From Burkholderiaceae bacterium (GTDB lineage: Bacteria; Pseudomonadota; Gammaproteobacteria; Burkholderiales; Burkholderiaceae_E), in assembly GCA_023384005.1 (NCBI GenBank), contig JAHDXY010000010.1, positions 1-41,784 of the forward strand: a DNA stretch of 41,784 bases. The letters run 5' to 3'. Position numbers and translations under genes: made by a program. Shown here in pieces: positions 33,571 to 41,302 of the stretch. The first letter of the stretch is position 1. Each line of letters begins with the position of its first letter. The notes beneath the pieces are model-generated. The model was given only the letters and a program-made list of their open reading frames with translations. It was not told the DNA's origin and searched no databases.

Positions 33571-34461
33571 TCAAGTCGGTGCATCAGCTGTAGTCAGTGG
33601 TAGTTTGGGTCGTTTCGTGGCGGCGAGGTCCCTTTCGTAATTCATCGGTGAGATTTGGCCCAGCGCACTGTGTCGGCGCCGCGGGTCGTACCAGCCTTCG
33701 ATGTACGTGAAGATGGCCAGGCGCGCTTCGGTCTTGGTTTGCCAGCTCCGCCGGTCGATCAGTTCACACTCGAGCGTGGCGAAGAAGCTCTCGGCCATCG
33801 CGTTGTCGTAGGCGTCTCCTACGGTACCCATCGAGGGGCGCACACCCATCTTCTTGCAACGCTCGCCGAAGGCCACGCTCGTGTACTGACTGCCCTGATC
33901 GCTGTGATGGATCACGTCGTCGGGTCGGCGCTGTTGCAACGCCATATTTAGTGCCGAGAGCACGAGTTCGGCGCTCATCTGCTCGCCGATCGCCTACCCC
34001 ACGATGCGCCGGCTCCACACATCGAGCACGACCGCGAGGAAGATGAACCCTGCCCAGGTCGGCACGTAGGTCATGTCAGCCACCCACAGCTGATTGGGCC
34101 TCGAGGCTGCGAACTCACGGTTGACCAGATCCGGCGCCGGGCGCTGACGCTGGTCGCGTCGCGTGGTCACGATGTAGCCGCGTCGCCGGCTCACGCCCCG
34201 AATCGCATGACTGCGCATCAGGCGCGCGATGCGCTTGCCGCCGACTCTGACCCCCCGCTCGAGAAGCTCTGCGTGTACCCGTGGCCTGCCATAGGTGCCG
34301 TCAGATTCGGCGTGGATCGTGCGAATCCGTTCGAGCAGCACCGCGTCGTCGATCGTACGCCGCGACGGCGCCCGACCGATCCAGTCGTAATAACCGCTTG
34401 CCGAGACATCGAGCACGCGGCACATCGTGCGCACCGGTAGGTCGGCCTGGTTCGCGTTCAC
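33571..34461 (-). pseudogene. IS3 orfB transposase with an in-frame TAG
   Basis: IS3-family OrfB with an HTH_21-like start (CRVLDVSASGYYDWIGRAPS) and an integrase catalytic core: the first Asp in VADMTYV, the second in HHSDQGSQYTS, and Glu in NAMAESFFATLE. All three DDE residues are present. Codon 156 is TAG (33996-33994) in SRRIVG-stop-AIGEQM, where relatives have Trp, so a single G-to-A change in TGG explains it. A GTG start overlaps the orfA stop by four bases; programmed frameshifting from orfA is usual in this family. Probably inactive unless the stop is read through. Confidence 0.85.
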
Positions 34462-34781
34462 GAGTTCGTAGACCCGTTGGACGTCTTCTCGCCCTTGCCC
34501 GCGAACCAGGCCGTAGCCTTTGCCAGGATGTCGCGTTCCTGCCGCAGTTGCCGGTTCTCGCGGCGCAGCCGAGCAAGCTCTTCGCGTTCGGCGCTACTCA
34601 ACACATCCTTGCCGCGACTTGGCTTGCCATGATCGGCTGCGGCCTGCGCGACCCATGTCGCAATACTCTGGGCGCTGCACTCGAACTCTCGCGCCAGTTG
34701 CGCAGGCGTACGCCCAGCCTGCACCAACTCGATCATCTGCTGGCGAAACTGCGCCGGATACGGCGCCCTCGGTGTTGGCAT
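34458..34781 (-). CDS. IS3 orfA (transposase DNA-binding subunit)
   Basis: A 107-residue protein with the HTH_Tnp_1 domain: YPAQFRQQMIELVQAGRTPA, then LAREFECSAQSIATWVAQA, followed by a leucine-zipper-like helix (LSSAEREELARLRRENRQLR). In IS3 elements OrfA binds the ends and, when fused to OrfB by frameshift, gives the transposase. It appears intact here. It has a GAAGGAG-like Shine-Dalgarno just upstream of 34781. Confidence 0.85.
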   Translation of the reverse strand: MPTPRAPYPAQFRQQMIELVQAGRTPAQLAREFECSAQSIATWVAQAAADHGKPSRGKDVLSSAEREELARLRRENRQLRQERDILAKATAWFAGKGEKTSNGSTNS

Positions 34782-34867
34782 CTCGGACTCCTTCCTTCAT
34801 AAGGATCGGGTGTCCGTGAAAGCGGGTCAACTCCAGAGATAGCGTGTTGGCTGGTTGTCCCTGCCGG

Positions 34868-35485
34868 TCAGCGCGTCCGGCGGCGCGCGCCCAATGCGCC
34901 CAGGGCGAGGGCGACCAGCGCCAAGGTCCCAGGCTCCGGCACATGCGAGGTAAGGATGTTGAAGCTGTACACCTCGCCGTGGCGCATGTTCGAGGAGGAG
35001 AAGTTGATGTTGTGGGCGCCAAAGTTCAGCACCGAGACATTTGGGCCGCCGTCGAAGGTATCGCACGAAAAGCCGACGCTAGCGCAGCTGTAGTTGCTTA
35101 GCACCACGCCGGCAATGACGCCCGTGGGCATACCCACCCAGTTCAGGTCCGAGAGCGCGATGGCCATCGAATCGTTGCCGGGAGTCTGGATGTTGCCGTC
35201 GCCGCTGATGCGACGCTCGCTGACGGCTACCGAGAAGCTGCTCGCGTCGACGTCTACCATGATGTCCCAGACCTGGCCGAAATCGTCGCTGATGACGCCG
35301 CTGAACTCGGTGCCGGGCCCAACGATAGCGGGCGACGCAAACTGCGTTGTGAGGGTCTGGTTCGTACTCAGGGAGCCGATGACGGAATCACCAACCAGGG
35401 ACGCGCTGGCGTTGACCGGCAGTGCGAGAACTGCGCCGAAGACCGCACCGCCAAGGGTTGCTTTCAGGCTGATTGCTCGCTTCAT
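34868..35485 (-). CDS. PEP-CTERM sorting domain protein
   Basis: A 205-residue exported protein. The signal peptide spans about 1-28 (MKRAISLKATLGGAVFGAVL, cut near ASA). The middle is Ser/Asn/Gly-rich with strands and few Cys. The C-terminus has the PEP-CTERM signal: VPEPG, a hydrophobic helix TLALVALALGALGA and the basic tail RRRTR. In bacteria with exosortase EpsH/XrtA such proteins are cut at this motif and linked to the outer surface or exopolysaccharide. ATG 35485 has GAGGG upstream; a GTG at 35497 is in frame. The function of the mature part is unknown. No exosortase lies in the window. Confidence 0.9.
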   Translation of the reverse strand: MKRAISLKATLGGAVFGAVLALPVNASASLVGDSVIGSLSTNQTLTTQFASPAIVGPGTEFSGVISDDFGQVWDIMVDVDASSFSVAVSERRISGDGNIQTPGNDSMAIALSDLNWVGMPTGVIAGVVLSNYSCASVGFSCDTFDGGPNVSVLNFGAHNINFSSSNMRHGEVYSFNILTSHVPEPGTLALVALALGALGARRRTR

Positions 35486-35878
35486 CAGGGCCCTCACTTG
35501 TCAATGACCAACATGCGAGCCGATGACCAGCGCCGAGGCTCGCCCCAGTTGCCCCAGGCCGGTCGAATGAACAGTCGGCAAGAGTCTCACAAGTGAAAGC
35601 AAGAAACGAGCCAACGAGCGAGGTTTCCTTTGGGTACTAGGTGGTTCCCTGATGAATGCCGGAGAGGGACTGCCTGCCGTGTAAGGAATCCCGACACTGC
35701 AGACGGCATGTCTCTGTCCGTCTTGCACCGCATGTCACCGCCGGATCGATACTCCCTTGAATGGCCGACTGAACTTTCCTCAGTCTGATCGATTAGCCCC
35801 CGGCGGGCCGAGGCCCGCCGGGGGTTTGCGCCTGTGTTCGACGATGCTGGTCTGGAAGCGACGGCGCTCCGAGGGCAA
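35486..35878. other. Upstream region of the PEP-CTERM gene and IS21 remnant flank
   Basis: 393 bp without a gene I can support. Its left part should contain the promoter for the PEP-CTERM gene (minus strand); no convincing sigma-54 or sigma-70 hexamers were found. The right part holds the perfect hairpin listed separately, just upstream of the istA fragment. Confidence 0.4.
35797..35827 (+). terminator. Perfect 13-bp GC hairpin followed by TTT
   Basis: CCCCCGGCGGGCC and GGCCCGCCGGGGG separated by GA, then TTT. As drawn it looks like an intrinsic terminator for rightward transcription, but no plus-strand gene lies upstream, so its gene may have been lost when the IS21 element or IS3 element inserted. 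The real loop would be four bases or more. Confidence 0.55.
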
Positions 35879-36392
35879 GTGATCAATCTGAAGGAGTTGA
35901 TGACGATCCTGGAGCTGCACAGGCAGGGCCTGTCGGTCTCGGCGATCGTGGAACGAACAGGTCACGACCGCAAGACCGTGCGCAAGTACATCCACCAGAG
36001 ACTGGTGATGCCGCAGTACGGTCGGCGCGCGCCGCCACCGACCTCACTCGAGACGTACGAGTCATACCTGCGCGAACGCGTGCACGCCTGGCCTGAACTC
36101 ACCGGCGCGCGGCTGCTGCGAGAGATTTGCGAACTGGGCTACCGCGGCGGCAAGACGGCGGTTCACGACTTCCTGCGCGAGATCAGACCCGCGCCGGCGC
36201 TGGTATTCGAGGTTCGCTTCGAGACCCCCGCGGACCGCCAGGCCCAAGTCGACTTCGCGGAAGTCCGCGTCGAGCTCGGCAACGACCCGGGCGTGGAGCG
36301 CAAGGTTGTTCGCGATGGTGCTCGGTCACAGCCGCTACCTGCGGGCGCAGTATGTGCTGCATCAAGATCTGCCCACGGTCCTGCCGACGTGA
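35879..36392 (+). pseudogene. IS21-family istA fragment with frameshift and truncation
   Basis: INLKELMTILELHRQGLSVS, then ERTGHDRKTVRKYI and VFEVRFETPADRQAQVDFAE are the N-terminal HTH and the beginning of the catalytic region of IstA. Around 36305 the frame shifts: the following conserved text FAMVLGHSRYLRAQYVLHQD is in the next frame and ends at TGA 36390-36392. The rest of istA and the whole istB are missing. The remnant ends about 70 bp before a tRNA gene. Confidence 0.85.
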
Positions 36393-36461
36393 TCCCCGAA
36401 ATCAGTAGCGCCAGGCTTTGAAGTTCGATCTCAACGTTATCGGCAATATGTCGATCGAATC

Positions 36462-36538
36462 TGGTGGGCCGTGCTGGACTCGAACCAGCGACCAAAGGAT
36501 TATGAGTCCTCTGCTCTAACCAACTGAGCTAACGGCCC
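36462..36538 (-). tRNA. tRNA with CAU anticodon (tRNA-Met elongator type, or Ile2)
   Basis: A 77-nt cloverleaf: the 7-bp acceptor stem GGGCCGT/ACGGCCC is perfect, followed by discriminator A and encoded CCA. The D arm is TTAGCTCAGTTGGTTAGAG. The anticodon loop CTCATAA gives anticodon CAU. The T arm is GCTGG-TTCGAGT-CCAGC. CAU is shared by elongator tRNA-Met and the lysidine-modified tRNA-Ile2; the T-arm region resembles Ile2 of enterobacteria, so amino acid identity is not certain. A non-initiator, because the first pair is G-C. Confidence 0.93.
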
Positions 36539-36618
36539 GCGGGGCCGATTATCCCACCCTCGGCGTGAACTTCCGCCGGGCGCTCGGACGCTCGCGGTGA
36601 ACACCGAATCGGTGCAAC

Positions 36619-37425
36619 TCAGAGGCCGAGCGCCTCTTCGATCATCGCCGAGTAGTCGTCGGGCCGCACCACGTAGGGGAAATGCCCGCCCACGTCGAAG
36701 TGGAAGTCCTTCACTGGCGAGAGCCGCGCGCGCACCGCGTCGCGCATCGCGCGCGAGATGATCGGATCGTCGTCGGACTCGATCGTGAAGATGCGCTCTC
36801 GCGGCAACCCGGCCGGAGGCAGCTTCGGGCCGTCTTTCAGCGCCCGAAGCCGAGTGCGCAGGGCCGTCTCGGAGATCCTCGGGTCGAGTTCCTGCAGCAG
36901 CAACGCGACCAGATCCGCGTACTCGGGGTGCGCCCGCGCCCAGGCATTCAAACCTCCGGCGATTCCGGCGCGAAGCGCTTCGATCGGCGTGCCGTCGATG
37001 TCGGCGTACTGCGGACGCTCCGCGACCGACGCCGGGGCAGCCAGCGTGTTCGCCGCGAACAGCGTGTCCACGCGCTCGGGGTAGGTTCCGGCGATGAACT
37101 GGACCAGGTATCCGCCGAGAGACGATCCGAGCATGCTCGCGCTGGCAAGCGAGAACTGGTCCATCAGCGCGCAAACGTCGTCGGCCCACGCACCGATGCT
37201 GCCGAGCACCGGATAGGTGAGCGCGGTGACGCGCGCGCGCATGCTCAGCCGCTCGATCTGTTGCCAGAACAGGTCGCCGTGCCCGAGGGTGCCGGGAATC
37301 AGGATCAGCGCCGGGCCGCTCTCGCCCAGGCGCGTGACGCCCCATTCGCGTTCGTTGACGCGAACGCGAGCCTCGGGGTTGGCCTGCACGAATCGGCTGC
37401 GGGACTCGATCAATGGATTGCTCAT
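36619..37425 (-). CDS. Alpha/beta hydrolase
   Basis: A 268-residue alpha/beta-hydrolase. The nucleophile elbow is GSSLGGY (Ser near residue 100), with the oxyanion region LILIPGTLGHGDLFWQQIE before it, and a terminal His in VGGHFPYVV. This looks like the maspardin-type or general esterase group. The start is ATG 37425 (MSNPLIES). It is divergent from the ubiUVT operon and shares the intergenic region with its FNR-type box. Substrate unknown. Confidence 0.85.
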   Translation of the reverse strand: MSNPLIESRSRFVQANPEARVRVNEREWGVTRLGESGPALILIPGTLGHGDLFWQQIERLSMRARVTALTYPVLGSIGAWADDVCALMDQFSLASASMLGSSLGGYLVQFIAGTYPERVDTLFAANTLAAPASVAERPQYADIDGTPIEALRAGIAGGLNAWARAHPEYADLVALLLQELDPRISETALRTRLRALKDGPKLPPAGLPRERIFTIESDDDPIISRAMRDAVRARLSPVKDFHFDVGGHFPYVVRPDDYSAMIEEALGL

Positions 37426-37453
37426 GAGCGGATTATTGCACCGATGGACCGCT

Positions 37454-37467
37454 TTGACCGTAGTCAA
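37454..37467 (+). promoter_or_regulatory. FNR/ANR-type box upstream of ubiUVT
   Basis: TTGAC-CGTA-GTCAA, a perfect palindrome matching the FNR/DNR-type consensus TTGAY-N4-RTCAA. A -10-like TAGATT lies at 37490-37495; a start near 37502 would put the box centre at about -41.5, the class II activator position, with ubiU starting at 37550. This suits anaerobic induction of ubiUVT. It also lies 29 bp upstream of the hydrolase start on the other strand, which might be co-regulated. Confidence 0.6.
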
Positions 37468-37549
37468 TGCCCGCGGCGCGGCGCGAGACTAGATTTGCCT
37501 GTTCAGCCTCCAGCCCGCGCCGGTCGACTTCGACGCGCGCGCCCACACG

Positions 37550-38563
37550 ATGCAAGCGAACGACACGATCGAACTGGTCTGCCCCGCCGGCGGACTGCCC
37601 GCGCTCAAGGCCGCGGTGGACAACGGCGCGGACTGCGTCTACACGGGCCTGCGCGACAACACCAATGCGCGCAACTTCAGCGGGCTGAACTTCGACGACG
37701 CGTCGCTGCGCGAAGGCATCCGCTACGCGCGCGATCGCGGCGCGAAGGTGCTGCTGGCGGTGAACACCTACCCGCAAGTGGCGAACTGGGATCGCTGGAC
37801 AGCGGCGATCGACAAGGCGGTCGACCTGGGCGTGTACGCGGTGATCCTCGCCGACCCCGGGTTGATGGCCTACGCGCACGAACAGCACCCCGATCTCAGG
37901 CTGCACCTGTCGGTGCAGGGGTCGGCGACCAATCCCGAGGCGATCGAGTTCTATCGCGAGCGCTTCGATATCCAGCGCGCGGTGCTGCCGCGCGTGCTCT
38001 CGGTGGCGCAGGTCGAGCAGGTGGTGGCCACGGCCAGGTGCGAGATCGAGGTGTTCGGCTTCGGCGGGCTGTGCGTGATGGTCGAGGGGCGCTGCGCGCT
38101 TTCGCCCTACGCCACGGGCAACGCGCCCAACACCGCAGGCGTGTGCTCGCCGGCGCACGCGGTGCGCTGGGACCAGACCCCGCGCGGGATGGAAACGCGT
38201 CTGAACGGCGTGCTGATCGACCGCTTCGCGGCCGACGAGAAAGCCGGCTACCCGACCCTGTGCAAGGGGCGCTTCGAAGTCGCCGACGAGACCTACTACG
38301 CGATCGAGGAGCCGACCAGCCTGAACACGCTCGAGCTGCTCCCGCGCCTGCTCGAGATCGGCGTGCGCGCGGTGAAGATCGAGGGGCGGCAGCGCAGCAC
38401 CGCCTACGTCGCGCAGGTCACGCGCGTGTGGCGCGACGCGATCGACGCGGCGCTGCGCGAGCGCGAGCGCTTCGCGGTGCGCGAGAGCTGGATGAGCGCG
38501 CTCAACCGCCTCTCCGAGGGGCAGATGCACACGCTGGGCGCGTACTACCGCCCGTGGAAATAG
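37550..38563 (+). CDS. ubiU: UbiU, oxygen-independent ubiquinone hydroxylation protein (peptidase U32 family)
   Basis: A 337-residue U32-family protein that with UbiV forms an iron-sulfur heterodimer hydroxylating the ubiquinone ring without oxygen (prephenate is the known oxygen donor in E. coli). The four cluster Cys are visible: Cys175 (GFGGLC), Cys182 (GRCALS), Cys199 (AGVCSPAH) and Cys238 (TLCKGRF). The N-terminal LVCPAGGLPALKAAVDNGAD is typical. It is the first gene of the operon; ubiV starts 11 bp after its stop. Confidence 0.92.
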   Translation: MQANDTIELVCPAGGLPALKAAVDNGADCVYTGLRDNTNARNFSGLNFDDASLREGIRYARDRGAKVLLAVNTYPQVANWDRWTAAIDKAVDLGVYAVILADPGLMAYAHEQHPDLRLHLSVQGSATNPEAIEFYRERFDIQRAVLPRVLSVAQVEQVVATARCEIEVFGFGGLCVMVEGRCALSPYATGNAPNTAGVCSPAHAVRWDQTPRGMETRLNGVLIDRFAADEKAGYPTLCKGRFEVADETYYAIEEPTSLNTLELLPRLLEIGVRAVKIEGRQRSTAYVAQVTRVWRDAIDAALRERERFAVRESWMSALNRLSEGQMHTLGAYYRPWK

Positions 38564-38573
38564 GGTACGAACG

Positions 38574-39488
38574 ATGAAGCTCGCCCTGGGCCCGCTGCTC
38601 TACTACTGGCCGCGCGCGAAGACCTTCGATTTCTACGACGAAATCGCGGCGGCGCCGGTGGACATCGTCTACCTCGGTGAAACGGTGTGCGCGCGACGCC
38701 ACGAACTGCGCCCGCGCGACTGGAACGAGATCGCGGCGAAGCTGATCGCCAAGGGCAAGGAGGTCGTGCTCTCGACGCAGACGCTGGTCGAGTCCGAATC
38801 CGACCTGCGCGAACTGCATCGCATCGCCGGCGAATCCTCGGTGCTCGCCGAGGCGAACGACTTCGGCGCGGTGCGCGTGCTATCGGGTGCGTCGCGCGCT
38901 TTCGTCGCGGGGCCGTTCCTGAACGTGTTCAACACCGCGACGCTGGCGATGCTGCACGAACTGGGCGCGACCCGCTGGGTCGCACCGCTGGAGATGGCGT
39001 CGGAGGCGCTCGCCGACCTGCAGCGCGCGCGCCCCGCCGGGGTGCAGACCGAGCTCTTCGTCTGGGGACGGATGCCGCTCGCGTTCTCGGCGCGCTGCTT
39101 CACGGCTCGCCGCTTCAACCTGCAAAAGGACGGCTGCGGCTTCAAGTGCGTGGACTTTCCCGACGGGCTCGACCTGCGCACGCGCGAGGGCGAGGCCTTT
39201 CTCACGCTCAACGGCATCCAGACCCAGTCGGCCAAGGTGTGCAACCTCGCCGCCGAACTCGGCGAGATCGAACTGCTCGGCGTCGACGTGCTGCGCATCA
39301 GCCCGCAGTCGCAGGGCACTGCCGCAGTGATCGGCGCGTTCGCGCGACGGCTGCGCGGTCATTGCGACGATGCGGCGCTGCTCGATGCCCTTGCGCCGCT
39401 CGCGGTGGCCGAGACCTGCAACGGCTTCTGGCACGGAAAGGCGGGTTTCGATCGCATCGCCGCGCCCGAAACGGCGCCGGCACGGTGA
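38574..39488 (+). CDS. ubiV: UbiV, partner of UbiU
   Basis: A 304-residue U32-family protein and second half of the UbiUV dimer. Cluster-binding Cys39 (ETVCARRHEL), Cys175 (SARCFTARR), Cys188 and Cys192 (DGCGFKC) are all present. The beginning LALGPLLYYWPRAKTFDFYDE is diagnostic. The stop overlaps the GTG start of ubiT by four bases. Confidence 0.92.
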   Translation: MKLALGPLLYYWPRAKTFDFYDEIAAAPVDIVYLGETVCARRHELRPRDWNEIAAKLIAKGKEVVLSTQTLVESESDLRELHRIAGESSVLAEANDFGAVRVLSGASRAFVAGPFLNVFNTATLAMLHELGATRWVAPLEMASEALADLQRARPAGVQTELFVWGRMPLAFSARCFTARRFNLQKDGCGFKCVDFPDGLDLRTREGEAFLTLNGIQTQSAKVCNLAAELGEIELLGVDVLRISPQSQGTAAVIGAFARRLRGHCDDAALLDALAPLAVAETCNGFWHGKAGFDRIAAPETAPAR

Positions 39489-40000
39489 ACACGACGCCGA
39501 TCCCCGGCGTAAGCGACTCGGCGCTCGCCGCGTGGATCTCCGCGCGGCTTCCCGCGTGGCCTCCCGCGTCGACGCCCGAGTTCAGCTTCCCCGCACCGCT
39601 CGCGCGACTCTTCGCCAGGCTGCCTCAACGCCCTCCCACGATCGCGCTGGTCGCGGTGCTCAACCTCGCACTCGGGCGCCTGCTGCCGCGCGAGAGCCTC
39701 GAGCCGGTGCTCGGAAAGACGATCCTGATCCGCGTGCTCGACGCCGGCCTCGAACTCACGTTCAGCCTGGGCCCTTCGGGATTCAGGCCCGCGGCGAGGG
39801 GTGCCCCGAGCGACCTTCGGATTTCGGCGAGCACGCGCGACTTCATCGCTCTCGCGCTGCGCCACGAGGACCCGGATGCGCTGTTCTTCGACCGGCGCCT
39901 GCTGCTCGAAGGCGACACGGATCTGGGGCTGGTGGTGAAGAACACGCTCGACGCGGTGGACGTCGCCGCGTTCCTCGAGCGATTCCGCCCGCTTCGGTAG
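39485..40000 (+). CDS. ubiT: UbiT, SCP2-domain lipid-binding accessory protein
   Basis: A 171-residue protein with an SCP2-like domain: LGRLLPRESLEPVLGKTILI, SLGPSGFRPAARG, DLRISASTRDFIALALRHED and the terminal DTDLGLVVKNTLDAVD. UbiT is required for anaerobic ubiquinone synthesis and probably binds the lipid intermediates. GTG start at 39485 in GTGA overlap with ubiV. It completes the ubiUVT operon. Confidence 0.88.
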   Translation: MNTTPIPGVSDSALAAWISARLPAWPPASTPEFSFPAPLARLFARLPQRPPTIALVAVLNLALGRLLPRESLEPVLGKTILIRVLDAGLELTFSLGPSGFRPAARGAPSDLRISASTRDFIALALRHEDPDALFFDRRLLLEGDTDLGLVVKNTLDAVDVAAFLERFRPLR

Positions 40001-40084
40001 TCGGTCGCCCGATCGGCGTCTGTCGGGGCGACGATCTGCCCGCGCGTCGGCATTGCGCGCGGCCCGGATGATCGAATCGCCGCC

Positions 40085-40294
40085 TCAGATCCCCAGCAGC
40101 CACTGGATGACCGACTTCGCGATGAAGCCGAGCATGCCGAAGGCGAGCACGAAAAACAGAACGAAGGTGCCCAGGCGCCCGGCGCCGGACTTGCGCGCCA
40201 GGTTCCAGACGATGAACAGCATGTAGCCGATGAAAGCGGCCAGGCCGAAGGTGACGCCGAAATTGGCGATCTGCTCTTCGCTGAACCCGAACAT
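40085..40294 (-). CDS. Small DUF2788-type membrane protein
   Basis: A 69-residue protein with two hydrophobic segments (about 15-36 and 44-66), starting MFGFSEEQIANFGVTFGLAA and ending KSVIQWLLGI. The pattern fits the DUF2788 membrane family of proteobacteria. ATG 40294 was chosen; the longer frame to 40381 adds unrelated residues overlapping the upstream gene. Function unknown. Confidence 0.75.
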   Translation of the reverse strand: MFGFSEEQIANFGVTFGLAAFIGYMLFIVWNLARKSGAGRLGTFVLFFVLAFGMLGFIAKSVIQWLLGI

Positions 40295-40319
40295 CGCGAT
40301 CTCGCGGAGCGCTGGACGC

Positions 40320-41111
40320 TCAGAGGCGGGGCGCAAGCCCCGAACAGTCGACCGCGTCGGCGTAGGCATGCCAGGTGGCATGGCCGAGCACCGGCACGAC
40401 GACGACGATCGGGAGAACCAGCGCGATCGCGGCCATCGTGAGCGCCATCACAAGTACGGCCCACACGGTCATCGTCACCGGGTTCGTGCCCACGACGCGA
40501 ACGCTGGTGAGCGCAGCCGTCGCGAGGTCCACCTCGCGATCGTGCATCATCGGAGCGGACACCGCGGAGATCGCGAACACGACGGCGGCGAAGACGCCGC
40601 CGGCAGCGAGCCAGAGCGCGAACGGGAGCCAGTCGGGCGAGAGCACGAACTGGCGCACGAAGTCGATGACCCCCGAGCCCGTCTCCGCGCCGCCGCGCGT
40701 CGTCGCGAAGATGATCATCGCCGAGAGCGCGACCCAAAGCGTGCCAAGCGCGGCCAGCAGCAGGCCCAGGCGCACCATCGACGCGCCGCCGTCGATCCAC
40801 ACCCGCGCCGCGTCACGCATCGTCGGCACCTCGCCGCGCGCGAGTCGCCTGCTGACCTCGTAAAGGCCCACGACCAGGATCGGCGCGATCAGCAGGAAGC
40901 CGGAAAACGAGCCCGCGAGAAAGGGGCCCCGCCCCCATCCGATCGAGGTGATCGCGACGCCCGCGAGCGCGAACAGCACGCCGTGCACCAGGCTCGCCGC
41001 CGGCGCGCGCGTGAAGTCACGCCAGCCGCGCGACAGCCAGACGAAAGGAAGTGCGCAATCGAGCGCACGCACCGCAACGATCGGGCGCGGCACGGAGCGC
41101 GGCACGCTCAT
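40320..41111 (-). CDS. DUF2189-family inner-membrane protein
   Basis: A 263-residue protein with about six membrane segments. The N-terminal block ALDCALPFVWLSRGWRDFTR and the later VSAPMMHDREVDLATAALTS match DUF2189 proteins, which are related to subunit families near cytochrome oxidase genes. ATG 41111 overlaps the stop of the tiny upstream gene as ATGA. It is followed by the DUF2788 gene 25 bp on. Function not established. Confidence 0.82.
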   Translation of the reverse strand: MSVPRSVPRPIVAVRALDCALPFVWLSRGWRDFTRAPAASLVHGVLFALAGVAITSIGWGRGPFLAGSFSGFLLIAPILVVGLYEVSRRLARGEVPTMRDAARVWIDGGASMVRLGLLLAALGTLWVALSAMIIFATTRGGAETGSGVIDFVRQFVLSPDWLPFALWLAAGGVFAAVVFAISAVSAPMMHDREVDLATAALTSVRVVGTNPVTMTVWAVLVMALTMAAIALVLPIVVVVPVLGHATWHAYADAVDCSGLAPRL

Positions 41112-41227
41112 CGCCGTTCGTCGTCGCGCTGCCCGCTGCTCTGGTGCCAGTTCTTGACGACCCACCAGATCAGCAGCGCGAAAGCGCAGATGTTGATGCC
41201 GATGCCGACGATCCAGAACGCTGTCAT
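41108..41227 (-). CDS. 39-residue single-helix membrane protein
   Basis: A short frame starting at ATG 41227: MTAFWIVGIGINICAFALLI, then WWVVKNWHQ and a charged tail ending in DDERR. It has one membrane helix (about 4-24) and an inside-facing basic/acidic tail. Its stop overlaps the DUF2189 start by ATGA, so the pair is probably coupled. It resembles small subunits that accompany membrane complexes. I cannot name a family. Confidence 0.6.
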   Translation of the reverse strand: MTAFWIVGIGINICAFALLIWWVVKNWHQSSGQRDDERR

Positions 41228-41302
41228 CTCGGTTCGCGCACGCGCGGCGACGCCCCGCCGCCCGCGCGAACTCGCGCCGTCCGACGGCGATGCGGCATCG
41301 CC

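Larger units (their letters stand above)
33530..34835 (-). mobile_element. Complete IS3-family insertion sequence (about 1.3 kb)
   Basis: The ends are imperfect inverted repeats beginning TGGAGTTGACCCG (33530 inward; the complement at 34835 inward), continuing with further matches TT and ACGGAC. The element carries orfA and orfB on the minus strand. Flanking bases show no convincing 3-4 bp target duplication (left flank ...TCGGCAC, right flank GAGATAG), so the insertion is old or recombined. It sits between rluF and the PEP-CTERM gene. Confidence 0.85.

Noticed and set aside
33527-34838. Target-site duplication around the IS3 element
   Set aside because: The flanking 3-5 bases on the two sides do not match at any of the possible end positions.
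40006-40032. Terminator hairpin after ubiT
   Set aside because: Arms of seven bases (GTCGCCC / GGGCGAC) with a 15-base loop and no T-run; too weak in DNA of this GC content.
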